The notes beneath the pieces are model-generated. The model had not been told where the DNA came from, did no database searches, and saw only the letters and a program-made list of their open reading frames with translations. From assembly GCA_036244855.1 (NCBI GenBank), contig BQKZ01000855.1, positions 80,696 through 98,217 on the forward strand: 17,522 nt of DNA. Reading direction: 5' to 3'. Of the stretch, positions 8,840-17,511 are shown piece by piece; position 1 is the first letter of the stretch; every line of letters begins with the position of its first letter. Source of the DNA: Temnopleurus reevesii. Taxonomy: Eukaryota > Echinodermata > Echinoidea > Temnopleuroida > Temnopleuridae. Position numbers and translations under genes: made by a program.

Positions 8840-9135
8840 AATTATCAGATCCTCTGCTCTCTTCTTCTTCCCTTGCCAAACCTCCTTAACCCCTACACTC
8901 CTCCTTTCACAACTCATTTCTATCCTTCTCCATCCAACTCCCTTCTCAAACCTTTTCTCTCTGTTTCTCTCTATCTCTCTCCCTCTCTCTCCCTCCCTCT
9001 CCCTCCATCTCCCTCTTCCTTCACTTTATGCATACTGAACTTTGTGTCATTCCCCTTTCTTCTCCCTACTTGCTCACCCCAATCTCTCTCTCACCCCCTC
9101 TGCTCACATCCATGCTACTCCAAAATCCCTTCTGT
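8840..9135. repeat. CT-rich low-complexity tract
   Basis: Pyrimidine-rich on the plus strand, densest at 8935-9020 as (CTCTCTCC)n-like sequence. The 162-codon Ser/Pro/Leu-rich frame at 8660-9148 follows from this composition. With the purine-rich tract at 8252-8580 it forms an inverted pair within one intron. Confidence 0.85.
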
Positions 9136-9275
9136 CCACACCATCTAATTGGATGAGTGCAATATATATGGCATTCTAGTATTTGTATTCTCAGTGTAAG
9201 TGGGTTTGAGAGTGATAAACAGGTGCTAAGAACAGGTCTCTACTGCATGACGTTTCCATGTTGCCAAAGTAGATT

Positions 9276-9320
9276 TAGCTCAGAGTTGTATTCCATGAAG
9301 CTACGCACAACTCTAAACAC
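9276..9320. repeat. possible MITE remnant with small hairpin
   Basis: AGAGTTGT (9282-9289) and ACAACTCT (9307-9314) form a perfect 8-bp hairpin, followed by AAACACGATTGGTGACC. The design (8-bp hairpin near one end, then a GAC-containing segment) resembles the elements at 6420 and 17341. The outer ends were not located. Confidence 0.35.
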
Positions 9321-9478
9321 GATTGGTGACCATTTAAGTACTGCACTTAATGATAACCAAAGTAGCCAAGTTAGCATCTGAAAAAAGCGTTGCAAGTTGT
9401 ATACAGTATTGTGCTAGCTATACGAAAAGCTTTTAGAAAAACACAGTCCGGATTGTGAATGATTTCTAAATTTCCTAC

Positions 9479-9560
9479 CTGCCACAAAGTAACCCAGCAG
9501 TCCTAAACTACTGCAAAATAGGCAGCAGATGGATGGCATGGCCGAAATACCATACAAACC
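9479..9560 (-). other. candidate cryptic exon, unassigned
   Basis: On the minus strand an 82-bp segment lies between a plausible acceptor (GCATTCTCAG at 9561-9570) and a plausible donor (GGCAG|GTAGGA). One frame is open throughout and encodes 27 residues that are strongly hydrophobic (MPSICCLFCSSLGLLGYFVA), like a membrane helix. It ends in phase 1, compatible with the terminal exon at 8248. However, splicing it from the exon at 10911 puts it in another frame that meets a stop. No family is recognised, and chance is a serious alternative. Confidence 0.2.
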
Positions 9561-9867
9561 CTGAGAATGCGATGCAGTTATTTTTTTCAGTCTTTAATTT
9601 TCAGGGTCGTGCAATCATTTTTCCCTACAGCAAGGTAATCTTGAGTTTTACCCCCAAAACACTTTGGCTTATCTAAAGGCATGAGGGACCAGAAGAATGT
9701 AGCATCCTCCTTCCCTTGAAATATGATTTCAGAAATAAAGGAATCTGAAATTTCTTTTCATTTTTTGCAATGTTGTGTTTCCATTTGAGTGTCAGGCCAT
9801 TGCTATTATGTAAAAGTAGCGAATAGGTTGATGAAAATATAATGGTAACTAATCGAAGATAGCTTAA

Positions 9868-10470
9868 AGGGGAACCAGCCCTTGGAATTATCGTGCTCTC
9901 ATTGAATGAAGAAAAATCAGATGAACAAACTGTGAAAATTTGAGCAAAATCGGACAACCCGTTCAAAAGTTATGAATTTTCAAAGTCACTGCGATATGAC
10001 GATCCCTATCGCTGATGGGGATCCGTGCGATCGGCAAATTCGATAGAATCTGTGACATCATGTCGGACAACTTCTCATTCACTTTGTACATAGAGTTTTT
10101 CAAAACGGATCAATGTAAAATTTAGAGTAAGGTTGCAACATCATTCTCCTAAAAATACATGCAGAATCAATACAGAAATGCTATACCCCAATCGAAAATT
10201 GGCATTTTGTTGACTTTTCCGAAAAAAGGAGAAAATGTGAAAATTTGTCTACAGAGTGAGTGAGGAGTTGTCCGACATGACGTCACGGATTCCGTCGAAT
10301 TTGCCGATCGCACGGATCCCCATGAGCGGTAGTGATAGCCATATCTCTGTGACTTTGAAAAGTCATAACTTTTGAACGGGTTGTCTGATTTTGCTAAAAT
10401 TTTCACAGTTTGTTCATCTGATTTTTCTTCATTCAATGAGAGCACAATAATCCCAGGGGTTGGTTTCCCT
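9868..10470. mobile_element. 603-bp foldback TTAA-type MITE
   Basis: TTAA lies on both sides (9864-9867 and 10471-10474). The two arms, about 9868-10090 and 10248-10470, are inverted copies of roughly 220 bases with scattered substitutions (ends AGGGGAACCAGCCC and AGGGAAACCAACCCC). Together they make up about three quarters of the element. The centre of about 155 bases encodes nothing. TTAA duplications are characteristic of piggyBac and Kolobok transposons, so a non-autonomous member of one of these is likely. The right arm contains an intact TGACGTCA palindrome (10278-10285), while the left arm has TGACATCA. Minus-strand frames across the arms are inverted-repeat shadows. Confidence 0.9.
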
Positions 10471-10910
10471 TTAAGCTGATGCACTGTTTATTCTATGCCT
10501 TTTCTGTTCAACTTAGAACCCAGGATGAAAAAAATTGCATGTTGGTATCACAGGGATGCTAACTGTTCAGCATTATGCATTAGGTATATTTTTATCTAGT
10601 GAAACAAGGCTTTCATATTATAAGTGAATGTCTAGAAACATGTTATTGTTGCAATGTTTGCTCTCACTCTCATCCAGATGTTGTGTTCTTCGCATTTCAA
10701 TTTTGAACACATGCATATTCAGGAACAGTTGGCATTTCTGGTTTCACAACCCAGCTTTTATTTCATTTTTTTCATTAAATAATTTGTGAAAAATTATAAA
10801 TAATTTTGGAAGATTTCCTTTATCCCTTGCTTGAAATGCACCTCTGAAAAACTTGGCTCTCACACTTGGATTATGAAGGGATTCCAATGTTTGTGAGAGG
10901 TTCAACTTAC

Positions 10911-11039
10911 CTAGCACTCTGGCTCGTATTACAACCATGACAGACTTCTCTTTATCATCCATGCAGTGGATCGTGAAAGGTTCGCACATGACTCCCTCTT
11001 TGTGAGAAAGAAGTTCCAGTTGAATATCATGACCTTGGT
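10911..11039 (-). CDS. penultimate coding exon of C20orf27/ADISSP homolog (UPF0687 family)
   Basis: On the minus strand the acceptor CATTTTCAG (11040-11048) has a good pyrimidine stretch upstream, and the donor is CTAG|GTAAGT at 10905-10914. The 129-bp exon carries two bases of a split codon, 42 full codons and one base of the next, so both flanking introns are phase 1. It encodes IQLELLSHKEGVMCEPF, a variable loop (MDDKEKS) and VMVVIRARVL. From memory this lines up residue for residue with human C20orf27, which has the HKEG motif at the same distance from an ARV motif. A longer open frame runs on past the donor to 10744, but homology stops exactly at the splice site, so the spliced form is preferred. 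The upstream exons (roughly the first 95-100 residues by comparison with the ~174-residue human protein) were not found up to 17522. Confidence 0.88.
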
Positions 11040-12779
11040 CTGAAAATGATGAATGAGAGCAATCATGATAATTTTTTTTCAATTAATGCAAACAAATAAA
11101 CATCATTTCAAACTTTACCGGGAACAAAAGTTATAATGAAAAATAAAAAAATTATTTAATATGGTATTTCCCACTATAAGCATTCAATGAATGCAACATT
11201 ATTACATTATATAAATAATTTGGAACACATCACATCAGAATAAATCAGTATTTTGCAGGCAATAATTTCACTGGTATTGCATCACACTTTGCTATGCATT
11301 TTAGCATGAGTGCTACACAAAAGATGAGTGCTACACAATTTGAATAGCAACTTTTTCACATAGCACTGAACAATAAGGTGTTGGAAATGATTCCTCAATG
11401 CCTAAAACTACTGATCAAATGTGAAAACTAAAATTATTTCCTGATTTGTAACCTTTATTATTTCTATAATCAATACAAGTTGTTCTACTGGTGCATTGTA
11501 ATATGATGGGCAATGCATCAGTTTGCATCAAACTTGCATTTAAAGAAATTTAAATTTGCAAGAAACAACATTCATAATATAAAGTTATTTGCTAAAGATA
11601 GATGTAAACACTTTGCTTAATTGAATCAAACAAGATTCTCTTAAATTGGAAATAGAATAAAGAAGCGTTTCTGATTAAAATCATTTTAAACCCTTGAAGA
11701 AATCAATTTTGTGGAAACTGTGATTGAAAAATTTCTTTGCATTAAAATGGGTGAATGGAAACCAATCGTTGATGGCAAAATATAAAACAAGAAAATTTGA
11801 GAGTTTGATGTTATGGGTTCACAAACGCAATTCACACATTCACTACAATGTACCCATCAATCACTTGTGTAATATGAACAGAAATCTTTAATTGAAACAT
11901 GATTTATTGCCCCATTTTCACGGAACAGCTTCTTAATTTAAAAATCTAACACACAATTCTTTTTTCCATCATGATCCAGACCTGTATGATGCTTTTCCCC
12001 AAGGCGTTGGGGGGAGGGAGGGGTATATCCACAGGGGGTTAGCTCAACAAAAACAAATAAAATTCTATAAGCTAAATGTATACGCAAATTAAATGATTTT
12101 TTTCTTTAAGTTGATTTAAAGTATCAAAACTGTTAATTGAATAATTCTTGCCTTTTCCCAACATGGATTAACACTGATTGACAGTGCTTTACTGTGTCTA
12201 GGAAGGCAGAAAATTCAATAGTTGCTTTAAAGAAATGATTCTTATATAACATATCCTTTCAGAAAAGTTTTACTTGCAACTAATGGTGAACTAGAGCTTG
12301 ATGCCAAGTAATATGACATGTGTGATTTGAAAATGTGGAAATTTAAAGACTCACACCATTAACATCTAAAAATGGGTCTCAAAGGTCCTTGGGGCATGAA
12401 ACCGTCATATACGATAAATATTTCATACAGGATTCATAGAGTTCATTGTCTGATTACATTCAAAATTTATTTATTATTTGTTTGTCTGATTTTTGCGCTC
12501 TCAATCAAAGCAATCAATTTTCTGGCGTGGAATCCTCCTTTAATATGTCTGGATTTTTTGTCTTTAATCGACACTACGCCGCTGGCTGCTATCTCTTCAT
12601 GAAGTCAGTAAATGTTGCATTTGCAGAAATAAGACATCACTAATATGGAAGAAGCACTTCACAGGTACATGGTCTTAACAAATAGAGATAAAATAGATGT
12701 CCCGATAAGGGAAGACAGAGGAAAATTCAGCCATTTTCCACGTAGGACAAGAATCACGTTGCAGGTTTTTTTTTCTCTT
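11040..12779 (-). other. probable upstream intron of the C20orf27/ADISSP homolog, AT-rich
   Basis: Searched by eye on the minus strand for the N-terminal part of the family, without success. A GC-rich patch at 12001-12040 (GGCGTTGGGGGGAGGGAGGGG) stands out from the AT-rich background. The plus-strand frames at 12372-12643 overlap one another and a repeat end and are not called. Confidence 0.5.
12440..12543. mobile_element. fragment of a TTAA-type MITE (one end)
   Basis: The segment TTTGTCTGATTTTTGCGCTC, then ATCAATTTTCTGG, then GGAATCCTCCTTTAA resembles, from memory, the end of a common invertebrate TTAA MITE whose end reads (inverted) TTAAAGG...CC...AAAATTGATT...GAAAAATCAAACAAG. It terminates at a TTAA (12540-12543). 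The other end is not recognised, so it is truncated or diverged. Confidence 0.45.
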
Positions 12780-13062
12780 TCAGGTGGAAAAGTGTTGAGA
12801 GCGAATGTAAGAAAAGAAGAATTGAGACCTCATCCATCAAAGCAGCCCACTCCCTCTGTGCAATGCTCCTACAGGGAATAAGACTCACTTCATGATGTGG
12901 TTTGCTTGACAACGCATCCCTCCGTCCTCCTTAGAGGGCTATTGCACCCCATTCTCACTATAAAATACTTGCACATTGGGGCTATACATGTACATGGCAA
13001 TGCCATCTAGATGGTGCTTCATCTCGTTACAAACAACTTTAAGAAGGATTTTAAGGAGAAAT

Positions 13063-13084
13063 AGTGTCAGCTGGTTCTGGTGCT
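13063..13084. other. conserved stem-loop in the array unit (first of five)
   Basis: An 8-bp stem with a 6-base loop: AGTGTCAG / CTGGTGCT. Equivalent stems are at 13560-13581, 14033-14054, 14477-14498 and 15032-15053. The right arm CTGGTGCT is identical in all five. The left arm is AGCACCAG once, AGCATCAG three times and AGTGTCAG once, every change keeping a pair (Watson-Crick or G-U) in plus-strand RNA. Confidence 0.6.
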
Positions 13085-14580
13085 AAATGATTGAGAAACT
13101 TATGATTATAGCACTAAACAACATACCTGAGTCTTTTTTTTTTCTTAAGTTAATCTTAATTTTAGGAATGACTTTGTGAAACACTGTCCAGAGGATATGA
13201 ACAAGGGATTTATATTTGCCATTGAATTGAAACACATTGTGTATCGAACTAGAAGTATTTCAAAGAGGGTCTTCTTTTCTTTAGGGTGGAAAAGTGTTGA
13301 GAGGGACTGTGAGAAAAGGAGAATTGGGAACTTATCCATCAAAACAGCCCACTCCCTGTGTGTGATGCTCCTAGAGGGAATAAGACTCACTTCATGATGT
13401 GGTTCACTTGACAACGCATCTCTCCATCCTCCTTAGTGGGGTATTGCACCCCTTTCTCACTAACAAAATAGTTGTGCATTGAGGTGATACACGGCAATCC
13501 AACCTGGGTGGTGTTTCACCTTGTTACCAAAGACTTAAAGAAGGATTTTAAGGAGGACTAGCATCAGCTGGTTCTGGTGCTAAAAAAATTGATACTATTA
13601 TGATTATAACACTCGACAACATACCCTACTTTTTTTCTACAGCTAATCTTAATTTTAGGAATGACTTTGTGAAACATTACCCAGGCCTTTTGCCTTTGCC
13701 ATTGAATGGAAACACACTATATATTGAAATAGAAGTCTTTCAAAAAGATTTTCTTAGGGTGGGAAATAGTTGAGAGCAACTGTGAGAAGAGAAGAATTGA
13801 GACCTCATCCATCAAAGCAGCCCACTCCCTGTGTGTGATGCTCCTAGAGGGAATAAGACTCACTTCATGATGTGGTTCATTTGACAACGCATCCCTCCAT
13901 CCTCCTTAGTGGGGTATTGGACCTTATTCTCACTACAAAAATAGTTATGCATTGGGGCTACACAGAGCAATCCGATCTGGGCAGTGTTTCAACTTATTAT
14001 GAATGATATTAAGAAGGAATTTAAGGAGGGTAAGCATCAGGTAGTTCTGGTGCTAAATAATTGATAATCCTTTTTTTTCTACAGCTAATCTTAATTTCAA
14101 GGATGACTTTGTAAAACACTGCCAAGGGAGTATGAACAGAGCCTTTAAATTTGCGATTGAATGTACACTGTGTATTTCAATGAGGTTATCTTTTTATTTA
14201 AGGGGCTAAATAATTGAGAGCAACTATGAGAAGAGAAGAATTGAGACCTCATCCATCAAAGCAACCCACTCCCTCTGTGTAATGCTCCTAGAGGGAATAA
14301 GACTCACTTCATATGAGGTTCACTTGACAACGCACCTCTCCATCCTCCGTAGAGAGGTTTTGGACCCCATTCTCACTAACACGATAGCTGCACATTGGGG
14401 ACCATACACAGCAATCCAACCTTGGTGGTGTTTCACCTTATTATGAACAACTTTATGAAGGATTTTAAGGAGGACTAGCACCAGCTAGTTCTGGTGCTGA
14501 ATTATTGAGAATCTTATGATTATAACACTTGACAAGATACTCTAGTTTGTTTGTTAACCTTAAAGTCAATCTTAACTCAT

Positions 14581-14656
14581 TGTCTTCTGGAGCCAGGTAG
14601 CCCCTGTATAAAGTATATGAAAATTACAGAGTTCAGTTGTCAAAGGGTTAACTCAT
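14581..14656. mobile_element. 76-bp insertion in array unit 5 flanked by a 9-bp direct repeat
   Basis: TTAACTCAT occurs at 14572-14580 and again at 14648-14656, and the sequence between (starting TGTCTTCTGGAGCCAGG and ending CAAAGGG) is absent from the other units at this place. It accounts for unit 5 being about 80-110 bp longer than its neighbours. The inserted sequence plus one repeat is what an insertion with target duplication would leave, but no clear terminal inverted repeats are seen. Confidence 0.55.
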
Positions 14657-15400
14657 GAGGAATGAACAGGTCCTTTTAATTTATCATTGAATGGAAAAAC
14701 CCTGTGTATACTATTGAAATAGAAGTATTTCAAAGAGTCTATCTTTTCCTTTAAGGGGGTAAATAATTGAGAGCAACTGTGAGAAGAGAAGAATTGAGAC
14801 CTCATCCATCAAAGCAGCCCACTCCCTGTGTGTGATGCTCCTAGAGGGAACAAGACTCACTTCATGATGTGGTTCGCTTGACAACGCATCTCCACAGCCT
14901 CCTTAGAGGGCTATTGAACCCCATTCTCACTAAAACAAAATAGTTGTGCATTGGGGTGATACAGGACAATACCATCTGGGTGGTGTCTTACCTTGATATG
15001 AATAACTTTAAGAAGGATTTTCAGGAGGACTAGCATCAGCTAGTTCTGGTGCTAAATAATTGATAATCCTTTTTTTTTCTACAGTTATCTTAATTTTAAG
15101 GATGACTTTGTAAAACACTACCCAGAACAGAGCCTTTAGATTTTCCATTGAATGGAAGCACACTGTGTATTTCAATGAGTTTCTCTTTTTCTGTAAGGGG
15201 GTAAATAATTGAGAGCAACTGTGAGAAGAGAAGAATTACTGGTAGGACCTCATCCATCAAAGCAATCGACTCCCTCTGTGTGATGCTCCTAGAGGGAATA
15301 AGACTCACTTCATGATGTGGTTCACCTGACAACGCATCTCCCCATCCTCCTAAGAGGGCTATTGCCCCTTTCCCACTAACACAATAGCTGCGCGATCCAG

Positions 15401-15608
15401 GGTAATCCCACCTGCAGGTAAGAACGGGGCTGTCCTATTTGCCATTGAATTAAGGCACAATATGCAATTACGCTGCAGGACCGCTACAAGGATTCACAGG
15501 CTGCGACCCAGAAAGTGTTTACTGATATGCATCCACAACTAGGCCCTGCAGTAACATTTAGTTGCAGTGGACAGCAGGGAGCATAAGGTAACAGTGGGAT
15601 ATCTTTTT
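15401..15608. other. GC-richer unassigned segment between the two arrays
   Basis: Contains three CTGCAG palindromes (about 15412, 15473 and 15547). About 15470-15595 is open in one frame on each strand, but there are no splice sites in agreement and no recognised protein, so no gene is called. Confidence 0.45.
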
Positions 15609-16474
15609 GCAGTACAATGCAAAAAGTTCTTGTTGACCAAAATGATTAAAGCCCAAGTATAGTTTTGGTAAAAGCGAATATTTTAATCGCCAAATTTTGT
15701 CTTCAAATCTACTTAAAAAGAAACATGATATCATAAACATGTTGTACGAAAGATTGTACAAAAAATTAACAAGTTTTGGAAAAGTTATGACCAAAAGTGT
15801 GGAAAATATTTTAGCGTCGTAGCCCCCGATGCGAATTCAATTTTTCTTTCTCGATAAAGGACAGCTTCTCATGAACAGAATTGGAAAAAAATTCAGAATT
15901 TATTCTTTATATATTCCTTTTTAGCATGCTTTAATAAAATCTTGGAAATAATTTTCTATATGCCCGATAAGAAGCAAAATATTGTTATAGGCAAGAGAGG
16001 GCGCTAAATCCATTTAACGGTCAAATTCAAATTTTCAAAAGAATTCGCTCGTAGAAAAATATGCTATGATCTTGAAATGTGTATAAAATATATATGTCAT
16101 GGTATATATCCCCAAAATTCACATTTCTTTAATCTTTACCAAAACTATACATGGGCTTTAATTTCAAATTAAATTGTGGTACAGTTACCTGTACAAAACA
16201 TTCTTGTTTATTAAAATGGTCAATTTCAAATCAAATTGTGGTAAAGTTACGAGTGCAAAAAAATTGTGTAAGACAAAAATGATCAGCTGCGCATAAAATT
16301 GTGGTATAGAATCTGTGCAAAAATTTCATGTGGACAGAAATGATTAAATACTCATCAAATTATGGTGCAGTTGCTATTCTTGCTGAATGAAATGATCAAT
16401 TGCATATATCAAATTGTGGTACACCAGTGCAAAAAGTTTTTATTGACCAAAATGATCAATCTGACATATTCAGG
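15609..16474. repeat. diverged tandem repeat of about 60 bp, interrupted by a transposon
   Basis: Units start at about 16158, 16220, 16283, 16344, 16395 and 16455 (lengths 51-63) and follow the pattern TCAAATTGTGGTACAGTTAC, then GTGCAAAAA, then TTGACCAAAATGA. A further partial unit at 15609-15645 lies on the other side of the 508-bp TTAA element. Joining the two flanks restores the unit junction seen elsewhere (AAAATGG/TCAATTTCAAAT), so the array predates the insertion. Confidence 0.85.
15650..16157. mobile_element. complete 508-bp TTAA-type MITE
   Basis: TTAA lies on both sides (15646-15649 and 16158-16161). Ends AGCCCAAGTATAGTTTTGG and, in reverse, AGCCCATGTATAGTTTTGG are inverted copies over about 23 bases with one mismatch. 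It encodes no transposase: the 78-codon minus frame at 15558-15794 crosses the element boundary. A truncated second copy in the opposite orientation is at 3422-3605. The TTAA duplication points to a piggyBac or Kolobok type element. A TA duplication with ends extended to AAGCCC is the other reading, since TTAA contains TA. Confidence 0.88.
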
Positions 16475-16529
16475 TGATAAATATTATTTGCCTGTTTTGA
16501 TTTGACTTGTTTGAAATGCCAAATACATG

Positions 16530-16795
16530 AAAAATATTGAAGGAAAAGAAAAAGAATAAAAAGGAAATAGAAGAAGATGAAAACTAGGAGAAGGAAAAGA
16601 TGAAGAAAGAACAGGAGGAAGGAGAAAACAGCAAAAGGGAAAAGAAAATGAAGTAGAAGGAAGAATAAAAAATGATAAAGACGAAGGCAAAAAAGAAGAA
16701 AAATACGAAGCAGTATTGAAAGAATAAGAAGGAGGAGATGAAAAAAAGAACAAAGAGGAAGAAAGTGAAAGTGAAGAAGTACAAAACAGAAGATG
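16530..16795. repeat. A/G-rich low-complexity tract
   Basis: Nearly pure purine on the plus strand (GAAGAA, GGAAAA, GAGGAA runs). The Ser/Phe-rich minus-strand frames at 16484-16837 come from this composition. Confidence 0.9.
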
Positions 16796-16895
16796 ACTAT
16801 AATTCTGATATAAAGAGGTATAATCCATGCAAAGCATGATTTAGAAAAAGATTCTATGATAGTAAGAATGGGTCTGAGTCACCCTTATTCAGGTG

Positions 16896-16950
16896 ATGGG
16901 GACATGATACGGTTGACTTGACAACACATCTCCCATCCTCCTTATCGAGC
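16896..16950. repeat. isolated fragment of the six-unit array core
   Basis: The sequence GACATGATACGGTTGACTTG, then ACAACACATCTCCCATCCTCCTTAT, matches the end of the core (TTCATGATGTGGTTCGCTTG, ACAACGCATCTC, CCTCCTTAG). It lies 1.5 kb beyond the last full unit, so the array was once longer or the core has been dispersed. Confidence 0.65.
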
Positions 16951-17340
16951 ATTTGTCATGATTAAATGCCATTACGAGAGCTTCCTACAAGTCTGCAAAG
17001 GGAGAGGGTCAGTTGCACAAGTCTAATCATTCAAGAACATCCCCTTGGAAATGCATGCATCCAAATGCATTCCCCAGCACATGTCTGATGTTAGACTCTG
17101 CATCATCTCGTGTAACCCACCCCACTGGAGCACAGGGGGTGAAGAAGGCTGTTCCAAATAGGCTTTAGCAAATGGGGTGGAAAACAGAAATCAGGCACAA
17201 AATAAAGAATCTTCTCTCTTGGGGGATTGGGAATATTCCTTGCATTGTATGCATTTAGTACTTTGCATTTAGTATAGGGGCCTTTGGTTGATGTCCTGTA
17301 AATATGTGTAAGTCTAAAACTCTCATAGAAATACAGATCA
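16951..17340. other. unassigned sequence
   Basis: No gene or repeat family is recognised. A minus-strand frame of 84 codons (17103-17357) runs into the adjacent MITE and has no motif. Confidence 0.5.
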
Positions 17341-17511
17341 GGGAAGTGTTTTACCAAATCGTTCTTAAAGTTACAAATGACTTTAAGAAAGACTGGAGTA
17401 TGTTGACCAGTCTGATCTGTAATATATTTTCAAGATTTTAGCACAGGAACTGATAACAGTCACGCGTAAAGTCGTTCTTAAAATCTTTCTTACCGTGGTA
17501 AAATGCCACCC
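17341..17511. mobile_element. 171-bp MITE related to 6420-6645
   Basis: Left end GGGAAGTGTTTTACCA and right end in reverse GGGTGGCATTTTACCA are inverted copies. It shares with 6420-6645 the exact hairpin arms CTTAAAGT and ACTTTAAG (17364-17387), the following AAGAAAGACTGG, and later AACTGATA-CAGT and GCGTAAAGT. If the ends are set one base inward, CAG flanks it on both sides (17339-17341, 17511-17513). It lacks the internal duplication seen in the first copy. The window ends 11 bases later. Confidence 0.75.

Larger units (their letters stand above)
8249..10910 (-). other. last intron of the C20orf27/ADISSP homolog (2662 bp, phase 1)
   Basis: On the minus strand the donor is CTAG|GTAAGT at 10905-10914 and the acceptor is ATGCAG|GT at 8246-8254. 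It contains, in transcript order, a 603-bp foldback TTAA element, a purine-rich stretch (the complement of the CT tract at about 8935-9130) and a long pyrimidine tract leading into the acceptor. A possible extra exon at 9479-9560 is listed separately. Confidence 0.8.
12780..15400. repeat. tandem array of six units of about 440-550 bp
   Basis: A conserved core starts at 12795, 13297, 13770, 14214, 14767 and 15209 (spacings 502, 473, 444, 553 and 442). Each core runs about 140 bases from TTGAGAGCAACTGTGAGAAG through CATCAAAGCAGCCCACTCCC and GACTCACTTCATGATGTGG to CGCATC...CCTCCTTAG. Units 2-6 also share an upstream block that starts, where best preserved, with a T-run and CTACAG, then TTAATTTTAGGAATGACTTTG. 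Between units lie AAGAAGGATTTTAAGGAGG and a small hairpin ending CTGGTGCTAAA. The cores are far better conserved than the rest: units 3 and 5 differ at about one position in 107. Neither strand gives a continuous protein. Function unknown. Confidence 0.9.

Noticed and set aside
8660..9148. 162-codon plus-strand open frame
   Set aside because: Driven by the CT-rich tract and lying inside the intron of the minus-strand gene; Ser/Pro/Leu low complexity only.
10167..10484. 105-codon minus-strand open frame, and a similar one at 9673-9966
   Set aside because: Both read the two inverted arms of the TTAA foldback element; their similarity to each other comes from the inverted repeat.
10744..10910. 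Downstream part of the 112-codon minus-strand open frame (10744-11082)
   Set aside because: Lies beyond the GTAAGT donor at 10905-10910; similarity to the UPF0687 family ends at the splice site and resumes in the exon at 8145-8248.
13145..13414. Minus-strand frames in the array (also 15096-15332) sharing EPHHEVSLIPSRSIT
   Set aside because: Shared only because the DNA units are copies; unit 4 has a one-base deletion that breaks the frame, and there is no recognisable protein.
15470..15595. GC-richer segment open in one frame on each strand
   Set aside because: No consistent splice sites or start, and no protein family; openness on both strands is not evidence of coding.
12780..16474. CRISPR-like or bacterial repeat array
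   Set aside because: Units are 440-550 bp or about 60 bp with diverged repeats and no spacer pattern, in a clearly eukaryotic context.
16484..16837. Two overlapping minus-strand frames rich in Ser, Phe and Pro
   Set aside because: Complement of an A/G-rich low-complexity tract.
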